NCBI GenBank assembly: GCA_010015655.1
Contig: ML976693.1
Location: forward strand, 68,336-96,313
Source: Bimuria novae-zelandiae CBS 107.79
Lineage: Eukaryota; Ascomycota; Dothideomycetes; Pleosporales; Didymosphaeriaceae
Direction of reading: 5' to 3'
DNA length: 27,978 nucleotides
Numbering within the stretch: position 1 is the stretch's first letter; every line of letters begins with the position of its first letter. Made by a program: the position numbers and the translations under genes. The notes below the pieces were generated by a model, which saw only the letters and a list, made by a program, of their open reading frames with translations, was not told where the DNA came from and searched no databases. Shown here in pieces: positions 1 to 9,521 of the stretch.

Positions 1-1
1 T

Positions 2-694
2 TGCCTTGGGTGGATACCAAAATGTGCCTATGACGCGGCGGGCATTCCATTTATTCGCTCTTTTCGTCTCGTATTCGACGACCCATTTAAAGTGTACGAC
101 CACTCTGATTTTGAAGTGGGGAGCGAATTCGCCAGTCAGTATTTACAGTTGCCAGAAAACAGAAAAAATAATTTTGTGAATGCGGGATGGAAATTCACCA
201 AGGCTGAGGCATCTAATTTTCACCGTATTATAGGATTCTCCTCTTTTCCCAGCACAGAAAGGCGCATGGGCGATGCCTACGTTAAGATGTTAATGAAAGA
301 CGGAAAGCAAGAAGTGCTTTTACGTTCACATCTTCGAAGAATAAAGTCAAAAAAAGCTGCTGACCAAGCTATTGATGAATTCCTAACGAGTAAAGGACTA
401 CGAGGTGACTGGCATGATTTACGACGACAAGCACAGCTCCGCATTGGTGCTTCTGAACCTACCTATCGCCTCCCGCTGCAACAAGCATATCAGCCACATT
501 TGTATGGGTATTCCAGCGGTTCAGATACCGAGCTTGAGCGTATTATTCCTAGTAGAGGTACCGTATCCGTACCTATGGTACGCAATTATGGCCGAACAAC
601 CCGACAGCAGACCAACACGGATAATAGTACGTTGATGGAACTCAAACAGCAACTCCTGCAAATGGCGTCAATTCTTGAGAGAGTGACGATATAG
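2..694 (+). CDS. 3' end of an unrecognised gene (5' end outside window)
   Basis: An open frame runs in from the left edge without a stop and ends at TAG 692-694, giving about 230 visible residues. No in-frame ATG near the start is a convincing initiator, so I read it as the C-terminal part of a longer protein. The visible part is mixed and basic (motifs such as RRMGDAYVK and LLRSHLRRIKSKKAAD), followed by a Ser/Thr/Gln-rich segment and a short leucine-rich helix at the very end (MELKQQLLQMASILERV), which could be a coiled coil. I do not recognise a family. A microsatellite of ATAGAT units begins at the stop codon. No membrane segment or catalytic motif is visible. It could be a transposon- or Starship-associated hypothetical protein, but nothing in the sequence proves that. 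Confidence 0.5.
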   Translation, partial: CLGWIPKCAYDAAGIPFIRSFRLVFDDPFKVYDHSDFEVGSEFASQYLQLPENRKNNFVNAGWKFTKAEASNFHRIIGFSSFPSTERRMGDAYVKMLMKDGKQEVLLRSHLRRIKSKKAADQAIDEFLTSKGLRGDWHDLRRQAQLRIGASEPTYRLPLQQAYQPHLYGYSSGSDTELERIIPSRGTVSVPMVRNYGRTTRQQTNTDNSTLMELKQQLLQMASILERVTI

Positions 695-709
695 ATAGAT
701 ATAGATAGA
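689..709. repeat. GATA-type microsatellite
   Basis: Short ATAGATAG-type tandem run overlapping the stop codon of the left-edge gene. Immediately downstream, the 13-mer ATTCTAATTATAG occurs exactly twice (716-728 and 768-780), in the presumed upstream region of the PLAC8 gene. Confidence 0.7.
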
Positions 710-874
710 CGCTCCATTCTAATTATAGGTCTGTTCCAACCGATCTGTCCATTCAAATTATGGCTCGATTCTAATTATAGATCTAATGTTAACAACTAAA
801 AATAGTATTATGGTGCGAGATGCTGATATACTTAGAGCGGTAGGCTGACGCTCTCTCGGCCATCTTTGCGCACA

Positions 875-880
875 TATAAA
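875..880 (+). promoter_or_regulatory. TATA box of the PLAC8-family gene
   Basis: TATAAA lies about 52 bp upstream of the ATG at 932, a plausible core promoter spacing for a fungal gene with a short 5' UTR. The ATG sits in a good context (AAAAAC before ATG). Confidence 0.5.
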
Positions 881-931
881 GGCGAGTAGTACTTAATGCG
901 CTACCTGATATATCTGCACTCAGCCAAAAAC

Positions 932-1433
932 ATGTCTTCTAAGCAGGACTGGCATCATTCTGCGCTCTCATGCTGCAGTCCAATCAGTATTTGTATGATT
1001 GATATGGTAGCTGACGTTAATCTCACCGGCGTTATTAATATTACGTAGGCTGCCTTGGATGGCTGTGCCCTTGTATGCTTTACGGCCGGACTCGACACCG
1101 CCTCAAGCATAACGGGAACGTGGGGGGGTTCTCGTCTTGCAATATAGATGTGAGCTGTAGAACATCCTGTCTTTACTTTTCTCACATTTACAGTGCTGCA
1201 CTTACGCAATGGTGGGGCTCTGCGGAATGGCTGGGATTTTTAACGCAATGCAACGAAGCGACATTCGGACAAAGTATCAACTTGGTGGGAACTCATGCAC
1301 AGACTGTATACGCGGCTGCCTATGCACACCTTGTGATTTAATTCACCAGGAGAAGGAATGTGTCTACCAAAAGGAGAAAGTTGTGGAACATGAGCCTGGT
1401 AGGGTACAACATATGCATTATAGCCAATCGTAG
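932..1433 (+). CDS. PLAC8-family cysteine-rich protein, three exons
   Basis: Exons 932-992, 1049-1149 and 1194-1433 give 133 residues. Intron 1 (993-1048, GTATGA...CGTAG) has a CTGAC branch site; intron 2 (1150-1193, GTGAGC...TTACAG, 44 nt) has CTCAC. Each exon in isolation looks like noise, but the splice restores the full PLAC8 (formerly DUF614) pattern: an N-terminal Trp-His segment, the CCLGWLCPCMLYGRTRHRL core, a middle C-C-G-C segment, then QRSDIRTKYQLGG and CTDCIRGCLCTPCDL. The spacing of cysteines matches fungal PLAC8 proteins, which are small Cys-rich proteins thought to be membrane-associated and linked in other eukaryotes to cell size, cadmium resistance or calcium transport; the role here is unknown. 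An alternative intron 1 donor at 987 (GTATTT) keeps frame and removes two residues. No disabling mutation is seen. Confidence 0.8.
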
Positions 1434-2484
1434 TAAATTATAGGAATCGAGTTACATTTGTAATGTTAGACAAGTTTCGGCCATCTTGTCCTGCTCGCGG
1501 AGAAATTGCCGGAATACATACTTCTTATCTTAAATCGCACTCGGAGCCTGCGACCTTGATTGTTAAGATCTAGGCTTTCCTTCTGTACCTCCGAACGCTT
1601 ACTAGAGACTTGCTGTCGCAAGCAAACGGGGAGGTACGAGCAAAGGGTCGATAGACGCCATGAACATAACGACTGACAGCACGTCTAACACAGCGCTTTT
1701 CTTAGTCGGAGGTTAATATACTCAAAGAAGAAGATGTGTAGAACAAAGTGTATTAAGCTCGATATTATACAGTCGCGCTGGCCTGACGCCGAAGGTCCGG
1801 TAGGAAAAGTGTCCCGCTACACAGGGTGTCCCGCGACGCAGGGATGCACATTATGTGGTTTGTCTGCTTCCTCAGTACGCCCCCCAATTGAGCTTCTAAG
1901 TCTTATTAACAACCGCCTTTACTCTCTGGATTTACTAGTTCTCCTATTCTACACGCCTATTTACACGTTTCTATAGTTACTAATGTTACCTTATTTGTTT
2001 TATTAACTGCTTGCGATTTCTAGACAGCTCAAGTCTATCGCAATGGCCGATTCAACGGCTTCGTATCTACAGAGGAAACAGGCCAGCCATGGTCACCACC
2101 AGATCGAGATACTCTTATAAGAACACCCCTTTTGCCTCTGTCCATCGCTAATATCAGGTAAGGAAGCGCTCTATCCACCTCCATTAATAAAGTCGCCAGG
2201 CCATTGATGACGGGCTAAAAGAAGAGAATCGTTCTGCAAGTCATGTTGTTTGACCGAATTAGCGTAACCCAAAACACGTAAGGTGGAAGGATTATGTCAG
2301 AGCAGGTCGGCATGATAACTAAAGGTGCTCATGTGCCAAGTTTCATTTTAACGTTACTACAACATCTGAAGTCCGCACGCTTGCTATCACCTGTACACTA
2401 TGCATAGTATTTTTCCACGTTGTTTACCAGTTATCGCTAGCTTTCCATGAGCGCTGTAAGGCCCTAGATGAATTTATTATTCCT
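1434..2484. other. Stretch without a recognisable gene
   Basis: Both strands show only short frames with no recognisable motif. The only structured piece I see is the hairpin-forming dispersed repeat at 1797-1850. The base composition resembles the neighbouring genes, not the RIP-affected block. Confidence 0.5.
1797..1850 (+). repeat. Dispersed GTCCC/GGGA hairpin repeat, copy 1
   Basis: A segment of about 54 bp beginning CCGGTAGGAAAAGTGTCCCG is repeated at 22991-23044, with about 44 of the first 50 bases shared. In frame it reads KVSRYTGCPATQGCT here and KVSRYTGRPGTQGRT in the other copy, so at least one ancestor was probably translated or the similarity is nucleotide-level only. TCCC and GGGA arms can pair around an 8-nt loop; in this copy the outer stem pairs need G-U wobble. 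It is not associated with a recognisable gene here. Confidence 0.6.
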
Positions 2485-3010
2485 CTACGCCCGCTCTTGA
2501 ATGGCCTTCTTGTTCATCGTAACCCACTCTTGCAAGACTCTCACTAACTTTACATTTCCTTCTTCTAGCGCTTTCACTCTTGCTTCCAGATCCTGCATCC
2601 TTTTTGTGGCCGTTAGAGTTAAGTATTCCTACCTGTGTGTGAGACCTGCTCGTTTTGTCAAGCATTTAGAATAGCTTACTGTTTCAGAAACCTTTCTCTT
2701 AACACTGGGACGGCTATAGTCTGAGTCCGAATCTTCAAAGTGAACTCGCTTTTTATTAGAGCCATCTGCATGTTCACCACCCTGAGGCATGGGGCCTGAC
2801 TTTGATAGCCCACGGTCGTGCGGATCTGTCAACGCTACGGCCGGCTTCCATGATGATAGGTAAGCGCCTGGTGGAAGTACGCACAGTGTCACTGACCTGA
2901 CTTTGCTCTTCCCCGCATATTCCCTCCCTGGACACTCCCGCCCTATATAATCCATCATAAAGAGTGCTGTCCTCGATGGTAGCAAGGGAATCGGTTGGAC
3001 TTTGTGACAT
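2485..3010 (-). CDS. Small unrecognised protein with C-terminal coiled coil, three exons
   Basis: Minus-strand exons 3010-2897, 2844-2680 and 2628-2485 give 140 residues. Intron 1 (2896-2845, GTCAGT...GGAAG) has a CTTAC branch candidate; intron 2 (2679-2629, GTAAGC...GGTAG) is 51 nt. Both splices are phase 0 and join pieces that make sense: an N-terminal Ser/Asp-rich part (MSQSPTDSLATIEDS), a basic/acidic middle (NKKRVHFEDSDSDYSRPSVKRK, which could hold a nuclear localisation signal), and a helical end with leucines spaced by seven (DLEARVKALEEGNVKLVRVL). The start is the first ATG after an in-frame stop at about 3098-3100; an upstream exon cannot be excluded. I do not recognise the family. 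The coiled coil suggests dimerisation, but there is no clear basic DNA-contact region directly before it, so I do not call it bZIP. Confidence 0.5.
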
Positions 3011-4517
3011 GGCTGGATAGGGATGCACTGAAGCTGGTGACGAAGCGGAAGAAGCAAACGAAGCGAAGTGGCAGGTACGTCCTTTATCCTCCCCCTGCTA
3101 CGGCGGCTGAGAGAGCAAGGCACACACGATGCACTCCAAGGACGTAGGCTCAGCCGCTGCCTTCCGTTCATACGTACCCCCTGCCCACCCTAAGTACGTT
3201 GAGGGGGTGATCCCGCGCCAAATACGACAAGAGTACTGGCAGCTGAATGGAGATGTGACGACGCCTCCTTCCACCTTGTCTTGCCGCTGCAAGGCACGGG
3301 CATGCAAGACCAACGCCCATCCGCCACAGCATCACTAGCGCCAGCTATGCCTTCAGCCAGCAAGGGGGATTCATGCGGAGTGCCGAATCATAAAGCAACC
3401 AGCCAGGCTCGGGGGTATCCCGGATCCTGAGCTCCAACGAATGTGAGCCTTGGACGATCGGGATATGTACGCTTCGGTCATGCGTCCCTCGGCGCCGTCA
3501 GGGTCGAGGCTCAGATATCAAGGGGTCGTATCAGTGGAAGCGCAATCGCATCCTCAGGCCGTTTCCGACCCATAGCGGTACCGGTGCACTAGCAATCGGC
3601 CGTGCCGGCCTACCTGGGGTTTGAGACATCCGGGAAGCCTTGCCGGATGGCATAGAGGAAGCAGGAGCGTATTTACTCCTTTCGTAATGGCCTCCAGGCT
3701 TTGAATGGAAACATTGGCTTAGAGGCATCGAGCCACCTTCAGTGTTTCTATCGAGCAAGGCAGACTGGAACCCATTCCCCCCTGGGAGTACGTCACGGCT
3801 GCCCCTAACCCCGTTTTCTGGCGATAGCATGGTTTCCGATTGGAATCCCTGGTCTTGTTTTCTGGCTGTCTGGTCTCGCAACGGAGTCCCCCGATGGATT
3901 AAGACGACATGGCCCCCTTGACATGGTGTGACTATTGCCGCTGCGGCGTGCACACCGCCACTATGAACAAGACAGTTCGAAGTCTTGGATGCATGGCAAG
4001 ACGTTACTGGCGGTTGTCCATGCCACACCTTCATGTGTGGCATGATAAGGCGGACTGGTCGTTGCAGACTTGCTCACTGTGCAGCAGTGATAACGGGATG
4101 CGGATCCCAGAGCTCCTTCTTTAGTTAGAGTTGGTCGCTACCCATTCACATCTAGTCCGTTCCAATAAAGAAGCGGAGGTTGAGTAGCAACGCGAGCGCA
4201 GATGGGGCGGGATTAAACGTTGGTGTCATAGACAGGGAGCGAGGGGCGGGATCATCCGAAAGGAGGTAGATTGGAAGCTTCAAACCGTCTTCATCAATGC
4301 TCTTACGTCTCTTAGACTGGGCATTGCCGCAGTTAGGGTGGGTGAGGCGCGTGCATGCCTTGTGATAGGGCTTCCTCCGCCAGTCGACTGGGTAGAACTT
4401 GCCGCTCTTCATGCGTCCAGGTCATGCAGCCCGCTGCCTGTGCGAATCGCCACGGGGGCAGTCTCAGCATCCCAGCACGGTGGCTTGGGCCAATGTTCTC
4501 GGCGGTAAGGGATGGGG
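3011..4517. other. Gene-poor GC-rich stretch, no recognisable product
   Basis: Several open frames exist on both strands (the longest is on minus at 3531-4043), but none shows a domain, a sensible intron pattern or biased composition that I can defend. A perfect 10-bp inverted repeat, CATGCCACAC and its complement around a 6-nt loop, lies at 4019-4044. The stretch could be a decayed gene or repeat too old for me to recognise. Confidence 0.4.
4019..4044. repeat. Perfect 10-bp inverted repeat
   Basis: CATGCCACAC (4019-4028), loop CTTCAT, GTGTGGCATG (4035-4044). It can form a strong hairpin on either strand. No adjacent gene end was identified, so a terminator role is not supported. Confidence 0.6.
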
Positions 4518-4525
4518 TATATAAG
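4518..4525 (+). promoter_or_regulatory. TATA-like element upstream of the 4666 gene
   Basis: TATATAAG lies 140 bp before the ATG at 4666, followed by a pyrimidine-rich leader (CTCCTTTCTTC). This fits a fungal promoter and 5' UTR. Confidence 0.4.
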
Positions 4526-4665
4526 ACTACCACGAGCCCATTTAAATCCAAGTCTATACCACGACACGTCCTCCTTTCTTCGGCTTCATCAGCTGTATCT
4601 TGTCCACCATTGAAGGGTCTACGTTCCCAACTCAGACGACGCTATACCGTTAGCAAGCAGACAAC

Positions 4666-6056
4666 ATGGACGAGGTACGTCAACGAGGTTCGTTCAAATG
4701 CTTTGTATTGATGCTGAAGGAATATCTAGACTTTGGACATAGCGAGCCCGAACTCTCTCTTAGACGCCGAAGGAGACGTTGATTCGAGCTTTGGGGAGAC
4801 ATCGTCTAAAGATAATACCGCGGAGACACAAGCAGCAGATCCCTTGTGTGCATTAGGGATCGTGAACGTGAGACAAGCCGATGACAGTGCTAGCCCGACT
4901 ATGAAGCTATGTCTTCCGGAGCATATTGAGGCATCCACTGCTTCGCAAACGGAAGAAGATGTCAATCAAGCCATGGTTCCAGCCCCAGAGCCCGCAGGGT
5001 CGGAAGCAAGCCGTACAGAAGCCGATCAAGCTATGGCTTTAACCGTAGCACCTGCGGTGTCCGAACCGATTCCAACAGCAGCCGCCATAATCTCAGCCTC
5101 CGAGCAGGAGCCTGTGCAGCTTCCAGAACCACCCCGCCGAGTCGTATCCGCGGCAGAGCCGGAAGGCGAGGGGAACGCCCAGGAAACCGACACTCAGACC
5201 GTGATGCTTGATGTCGGTCTCCGTGTCGATAGCCCGCCAATCGAAGCCGACAAATTGATGGCCGATTTTGATGATGGTATTGCCTCCGCGGATTCGAACG
5301 AGTGCCCTGCGGATACGGGAACAGCTTCGAAAATACCATACACTGCTTCACGCTACCGAGAAGCAAGTCATTGCAGGCAAAGTGTATCACAGGAAAGCTC
5401 AGGTACATCACTGTCTCCTTTTGGCAGCAATACCACTAACAGATTGGCCAGACCTGCCTATTTCGATTTATGAAGCCGATGAGCCCGCTGAATTCATCAT
5501 CGTTGATGACAACGGGGGTCAAACCATTGTTATCGACAGTTCTAATGACGAAATGGGCTTGGACGATAACGATCCCAGTCAGAGCCCCCGACGTCGGGCG
5601 CAGCGAAAGCGGTCAACACCACAGTCACTAGAGATAGTAAATTGGGCGTCTAAAGAGTATAAAACAAGGAGCGCAGCGAGCCTTACCGCGGCATGGGAGA
5701 ACATGTGGGAGCAGTGGAAACAAATCCATGCTAAGCCTGGCCGGCGGCTTGCCCAGACGTTGTATCGACTCCACGAGAAATTGTTCAAGGCGTGGAGCTA
5801 TGAACTGTGGAACAAGAAGTATCGCAAGCATGACGGCGGCAGGCTTTACCGGTTCTGGGAAAAACATAGAATGGAAAGGAAATTAATGAGAGTGCTTACC
5901 GAGAAGAGAGACAGCGAACTCGTGCGCGAGTTGGGAAGGGCTTTAAGGCGAGTACATGAAGCGGAGGAAGAATATCTGAGTATTTCAGTTGCTATGGACA
6001 ACGGGGAGTATAAGGATTGTGATTACGTGCCAACCCAGGCACGCCGTTTACGGTAA
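4666..6056 (+). CDS. Unrecognised 428-residue protein with a 9-nt first exon
   Basis: Exons 4666-4674 (encoding only Met-Asp-Glu), 4730-5402 and 5452-6056 form one frame of 428 residues ending at TAA 6054-6056. Intron 1 (4675-4729) is GTACGT...TATCTAG; intron 2 (5403-5451) is GTACAT...GGCCAG with a perfect CTAAC just before the acceptor. The N-terminal half is acidic and rich in Ala, Glu, Ser and Pro, so probably disordered. The middle has an acidic stretch (VIDSSNDEMGLDDNDPSQ) next to a basic RRRAQRKR cluster that could be a nuclear localisation signal. The last 140 residues are helical and rich in Trp, Arg and Glu (WENMWEQWKQIHAK, LYRFWEKHRMERKLMR). No enzyme motif is visible and I do not recognise the family. 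A TATA element and a good start context support expression. No disabling mutation is seen. Confidence 0.65.
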
Positions 6057-6493
6057 AGAGCTTTTTCGCTTAATTAGTTTATTATTATTCTCATTGCATT
6101 AATACTAGTCATTCCTCGATCACCTTACCATAACTTGCCTATATAGGACATAACTTACAAATCTGCTCGCCTACCGGTACTATAACGCAGACATAAGGCT
6201 TATAGAACCTCACCATCGCACCGCTTCATCTTGCGGCGAGATGAGGGCGTATTGATACCTTTTCGCTATCTCCTTACCCGCTGCGTTACTAGGTGCATAG
6301 GCTAGTTACCGGTACCGTACCTTGGCAGTCAGTGCACTACGTCAGCCAGTGCACTACGTCAGCCAGTGCACTATCCCACCAAAATCGCTCAGCTAGCACT
6401 ATAAGGCTGCTGAGCTACCCACAATTAATATTATTACAAGATTTTATAGAGTTGAGGTCTCTAAGGTCTGTATATAATTGCTAGCTACTCAGA
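6057..6493. other. Intergenic stretch with a short tandem repeat
   Basis: AT-richer 3' flank of the preceding gene. It holds the 17-bp tandem repeat at 6326-6373 and no frame that I can support. Confidence 0.5.
6326..6373. repeat. 17-bp tandem repeat, 2.8 copies
   Basis: The unit CAGCCAGTGCACTACGT appears at 6326-6342 (one mismatch), 6343-6359 and 6360-6373 (partial). The copies are nearly identical, so the array is recent or kept by slippage. It lies between convergent features and has no evident coding role. Confidence 0.85.
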
Positions 6494-6903
6494 TTATCGA
6501 TATCTACTTGGTGTTCTGATTGTTCGGCCACTGCCCGACTTTGAGGCGGATGCAAAAGATGAGGCCTCATCAACATCTACAGCCTCACGCTGAGGCTGTT
6601 TTTTCTTAATAGGCCTGCTAAGAGGCTTTAAGGCTTTTTTATTAACTTTCTGGATAATAGAATACGATTTTGAAGTTGCCTCTGCGCCTTGCGGGCCTGT
6701 TGCTTGAGGCGTCGCTTTGCAGCCTCATCGGCCCTCTGCTTCGCGCGCGCATCTCTAGCAGCTGCTCCAGCAACACGCCTCTCCTGGAGTATCCTGATTT
6801 TGAGCTGCCGGCTGGTCTGACGGGCCTTTGCTTGCTCACTTTTTGGAAGCTGTAATTGCTCCTCCTCAGTATCTTTTTGGTGTTGACGATCGCGGGAGGC
6901 CAT
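6494..6903 (-). pseudogene. C-terminal remnant of a pogo/Fot1-like transposase
   Basis: The minus strand reads a very basic, Gln/Arg/Ala-rich tail (for example QAKARQTSRQLKIRIL and AAKRRLKQQARKAQRQ) to a premature stop at about 6628. A single-base shift there lets the frame continue through QPQREAVDVDEASS and GRTIRTPSRYR to TAA at 6494. This composition and the final RTIRTPSRYR-like end match the tail of fungal pogo-type DDE transposases. The DDE core is absent. The remnant ends abruptly against a TPR-coding sequence on the other strand near 6893, so the transposon is truncated at that junction. The assignment rests on recalled family features, not a search. Confidence 0.55.
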
Positions 6904-7226
6904 GTACAGTCGGGCGCTGCAAGGCTACGAGGAGGCGCTCGGTCCTAAAGTAATGCCGTCGTATATACCAGCGTTGAATACCATGTCCAACTTCGGTGAC
7001 GCAGCTGGCATGGTAGAAAAGCATGTATTCAGCTATCTACGTGCTCTCTTCTCGGGATGCGGAGGAGCTGCTATATGCTACACATAATGTGCCAACGAAT
7101 CCTCAGAAAGCTGCAGAACTCACACTAATCTCCGCAATCAAGAAAAAGACGCCATCTGCTGGCAGCCGTCAACTGGTCAATTCTCTGACCGGAATACCCA
7201 TTAAACGTCACTCAATACCTTGCTAA
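6893..7226 (+). pseudogene. TPR fragment of an NLR-type gene
   Basis: From about 6893 the plus strand reads REAMYSRALQGYEEALGP followed by a second, decayed helix pair (IPALNTMSNFGDAA). This is the kinesin-light-chain type tetratricopeptide repeat typical of the C-terminus of fungal NB-ARC-TPR proteins; the intact NLR at the right end of the window carries the same repeat type. Only about one and a half repeats remain. A frame change near 7020 leads into an unrecognised tail ending at about 7226. There is no start, NB-ARC or HET domain, so it is a relic. It faces the dynamin-like gene, which ends at 7228 on the other strand. Confidence 0.5.
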
Positions 7227-7227
7227 G

Positions 7228-9521
7228 CTAGAGAACCATAGTTTTCATCACACGACGAAGAATGGTATGCCCACTCTTCAGCTTCTCAATTCGGTCCTGG
7301 AAAAAGTCCCTTTGCCGCTTGCAGGATGCAGGCTCAGAAGCAATCGCTTGTGCATCCGCATCGGATAGCTTGCTAACGAAGATTGGCGAAAAGATATCTT
7401 CTAGCCCTCGCACGATGTGACGCTCTACGACTTGGGTGGTGATGTTTGCGATAAACGTTTTCTGAGAGACCTACACACCGACACGTAAGTCCAGTACGTC
7501 ACTAGGAACAACTATTCACTTACCTTGTAGATGGCGTAGAGTCGGTCGAGGGCCTCTTCACAGCTGGCCTTCTCCATGTCTGGCTCGGACCCTGGATTGA
7601 ATCCGTCTAAGGCACTATCAATGTCGATCTTTGTCGAAGTGTGGTGGCCGGACCGACAACCAGTGATAGGCGTATGACTCGTTGCATTTTCTACCGCTGT
7701 AGCAAGAAGGCCCTGCTCCCGCTCCTTTTGGCGTTGTCTTACAGTATCCGTGTAGTAGTGATTGTAGTTGATCGGATACTCCTTGTGGTCGTAAACGATA
7801 CGTCTAAGCTCGTCGGAGGCCGCGTTATTCCTCTGTTTCAGGGCCTCCTCGAAGTGCAAGGACCACAAGCGCGAAATGATGTCCTTAGGACACATATCCT
7901 CTAGTAGATTCGTAAGAAATTGGCGACACACATCCGCTACCTCTTCGACATGAGCCTCAGCCAAGGTTGGCCATTTCACAGACTGCTACCAGAACAGCTC
8001 TCCGACGAGGAGGGGATTGAAGTTCCCAGGCAGTTCCTTTCCACGGTTCCGACGGATAACGCTGCTAACCCAAGAGAAGGCCTGGCTTCTGGACAGATGT
8101 ACTGGCTTCGGCGCTGGAGAAGGCACTGGAATGCTCAGATCTACCTCAGTTTGGGGCTCGTCTGACTTTGCGATATGATATGAGTGCCCGTATTCATGAA
8201 GGATGTGCGAAAATTGGGCATTCATCTTCTGGACGATTGCTCGGAGGCGACGGACGGAAGCACGCGAGTGCGTGGAAAAGACCTCATTTGTGTTGTACCG
8301 GAAGGAGGGTCCCTCGTAGTGGCCTTCATTGGCGGCCGCACACACCCGATGGAAATCAAGGCTGAGTCGGGTAAGGTATTCTTTACAGTTCTCGGCAGTC
8401 GCTCTGCGGTCTCCCAACGTGGCCAATTGCGTTTTAGAATCCTCTAGTGCCTGGCTGAGGTCACTGTGAAGTTGAGGAAGTTCCTGCTTGACATGCTCGA
8501 ACAACAAACGACTAAGTCGCTCTCGCAGAGCGTCGATGCCAACGCTTTCTTTCGGTAGACACTTGAAGTTCGAAGTCCGAAAATAGGATGCCTCTGATGC
8601 GTTCCGCTCAAGAAATGAGTCGCTTCCTTCCTCAAAGCTCCTGTTCTTCACAACATGCCAGCCCAGCTTAAAGAAGATATCTTCATTACGTGCCAAGGCG
8701 ATGTAGGCACTCTCTGTTCCAGAGCCCGCAGGAAGTCTGTCTGGCTTAGTAATAATGCCAAGGGTGCGTTCTCCGTCCGGATCCACCTTCCGGACTTTGC
8801 TCAGAATTCCCTGGTTGGCGTAGTCGTTCGTGGCAGAGACTACTGCTAGACAGATCGTACGAGATTGAGAAATATACCGGTCCGTAATCTCTTGGACGAG
8901 TTCGACATCAGCTTTGGTGACACCTTTTGTTTCATTCTGGATCAGACCAGGGAGATCGACAAGTGTGAGCTGGGGCCTGGATGGTCCTTCAATCTCAATG
9001 CTGAGAATGTCACGAGCAAAAGCGCTGGGCTGGATACCTGCCTTCCCAATTCCCATCACTTCCATAGCCCTATCCATAATCTCGGGAAGTTCGCTAAAGT
9101 CGGTAATGGAGGCTTGGAATTCCTCGATGGATTTTTTCTCCTCGCCGGACCGGGTGTCATCAGGAATGACTCGAATAGTAAGGGAATCCACGGTGGCACG
9201 ACGCATGATGATTTCTGTGGCAAAGCGAGTACACAATTCGTCATTCCGAGGGAAGGGAATTTCGGTGAGAGCCTCCAGGACGGAACTCTTCCCAGCGGAT
9301 TGATCGCCGCACACCACGATCTGAGGAAGTGCGAGAATACTCTCTAGCCCACACTTGCGAACTTGAGCCACTGTGTCTAGGACAAGACGCTGCTCGTCAC
9401 TCTGCAGACTCTCCAGCGACATAGTGCCGATGCCATCGACAGTACGGTCCATAGTCTCTGCAGCCGCTGTCGACTCTCGTTTCGCTTGGGCGGACGATTT
9501 GGGCTTTGCTCCGTCTTTCAT
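7228..9521 (-). pseudogene. Dynamin-like (Mx-type) GTPase with GED, interrupted by one in-frame TAG
   Basis: Exon 1 spans 9521-7524 and exon 2 7470-7228, joined across GTAAGT...GTGTGTAG (7523-7471). Start is the first ATG (9521). The GTPase motifs are complete: GDQSAGKSS at residues 72-80 (G1), a G2 Thr near 98, DLPG at 189-192 (G3), TKPD at 258-261 (G4). The stalk follows, with SFRYNTNEVF and NPLLVGELFW, then the C-terminal effector domain (QVVERHIVRGLEDIFSP, LSDADAQAIASEP, RIEKLKSGHTILRR). Length, about 746 codons, is normal for fungal dynamin-like proteins. One codon is wrong: TAG at 7988-7986, directly after GELFW and before QSVKW, where homologues have a charged or polar residue. The frame is otherwise open on both sides, so this is either a very recent pseudogene, a read-through stop or a sequence error. 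The GTPase domain alone could still be made. Dynamin family members shape membranes by GTP-driven assembly. Confidence 0.85.

Noticed and set aside
1734..1976. 80-residue open frame on the plus strand
   Set aside because: Its only conserved part is the dispersed hairpin repeat; outside that the two copies share nothing, so it is not a supported gene.
2629..3171. 180-residue continuous minus-strand frame as the gene
   Set aside because: It reads through two good introns and its first 100 residues lack sense; the spliced model 3010-2485 explains the parts better.
3531..4043. 170-residue open frame on the minus strand
   Set aside because: No recognisable motif, odd composition (Pro, Ser, Gly, His), GC-rich region where long frames occur by chance, and no promoter or intron evidence.
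4333..4551. Minus-strand MTWTHEERQVL segment as a possible Myb/SANT domain
   Set aside because: Only the first few residues resemble the motif; the later Trp positions and helices are missing.
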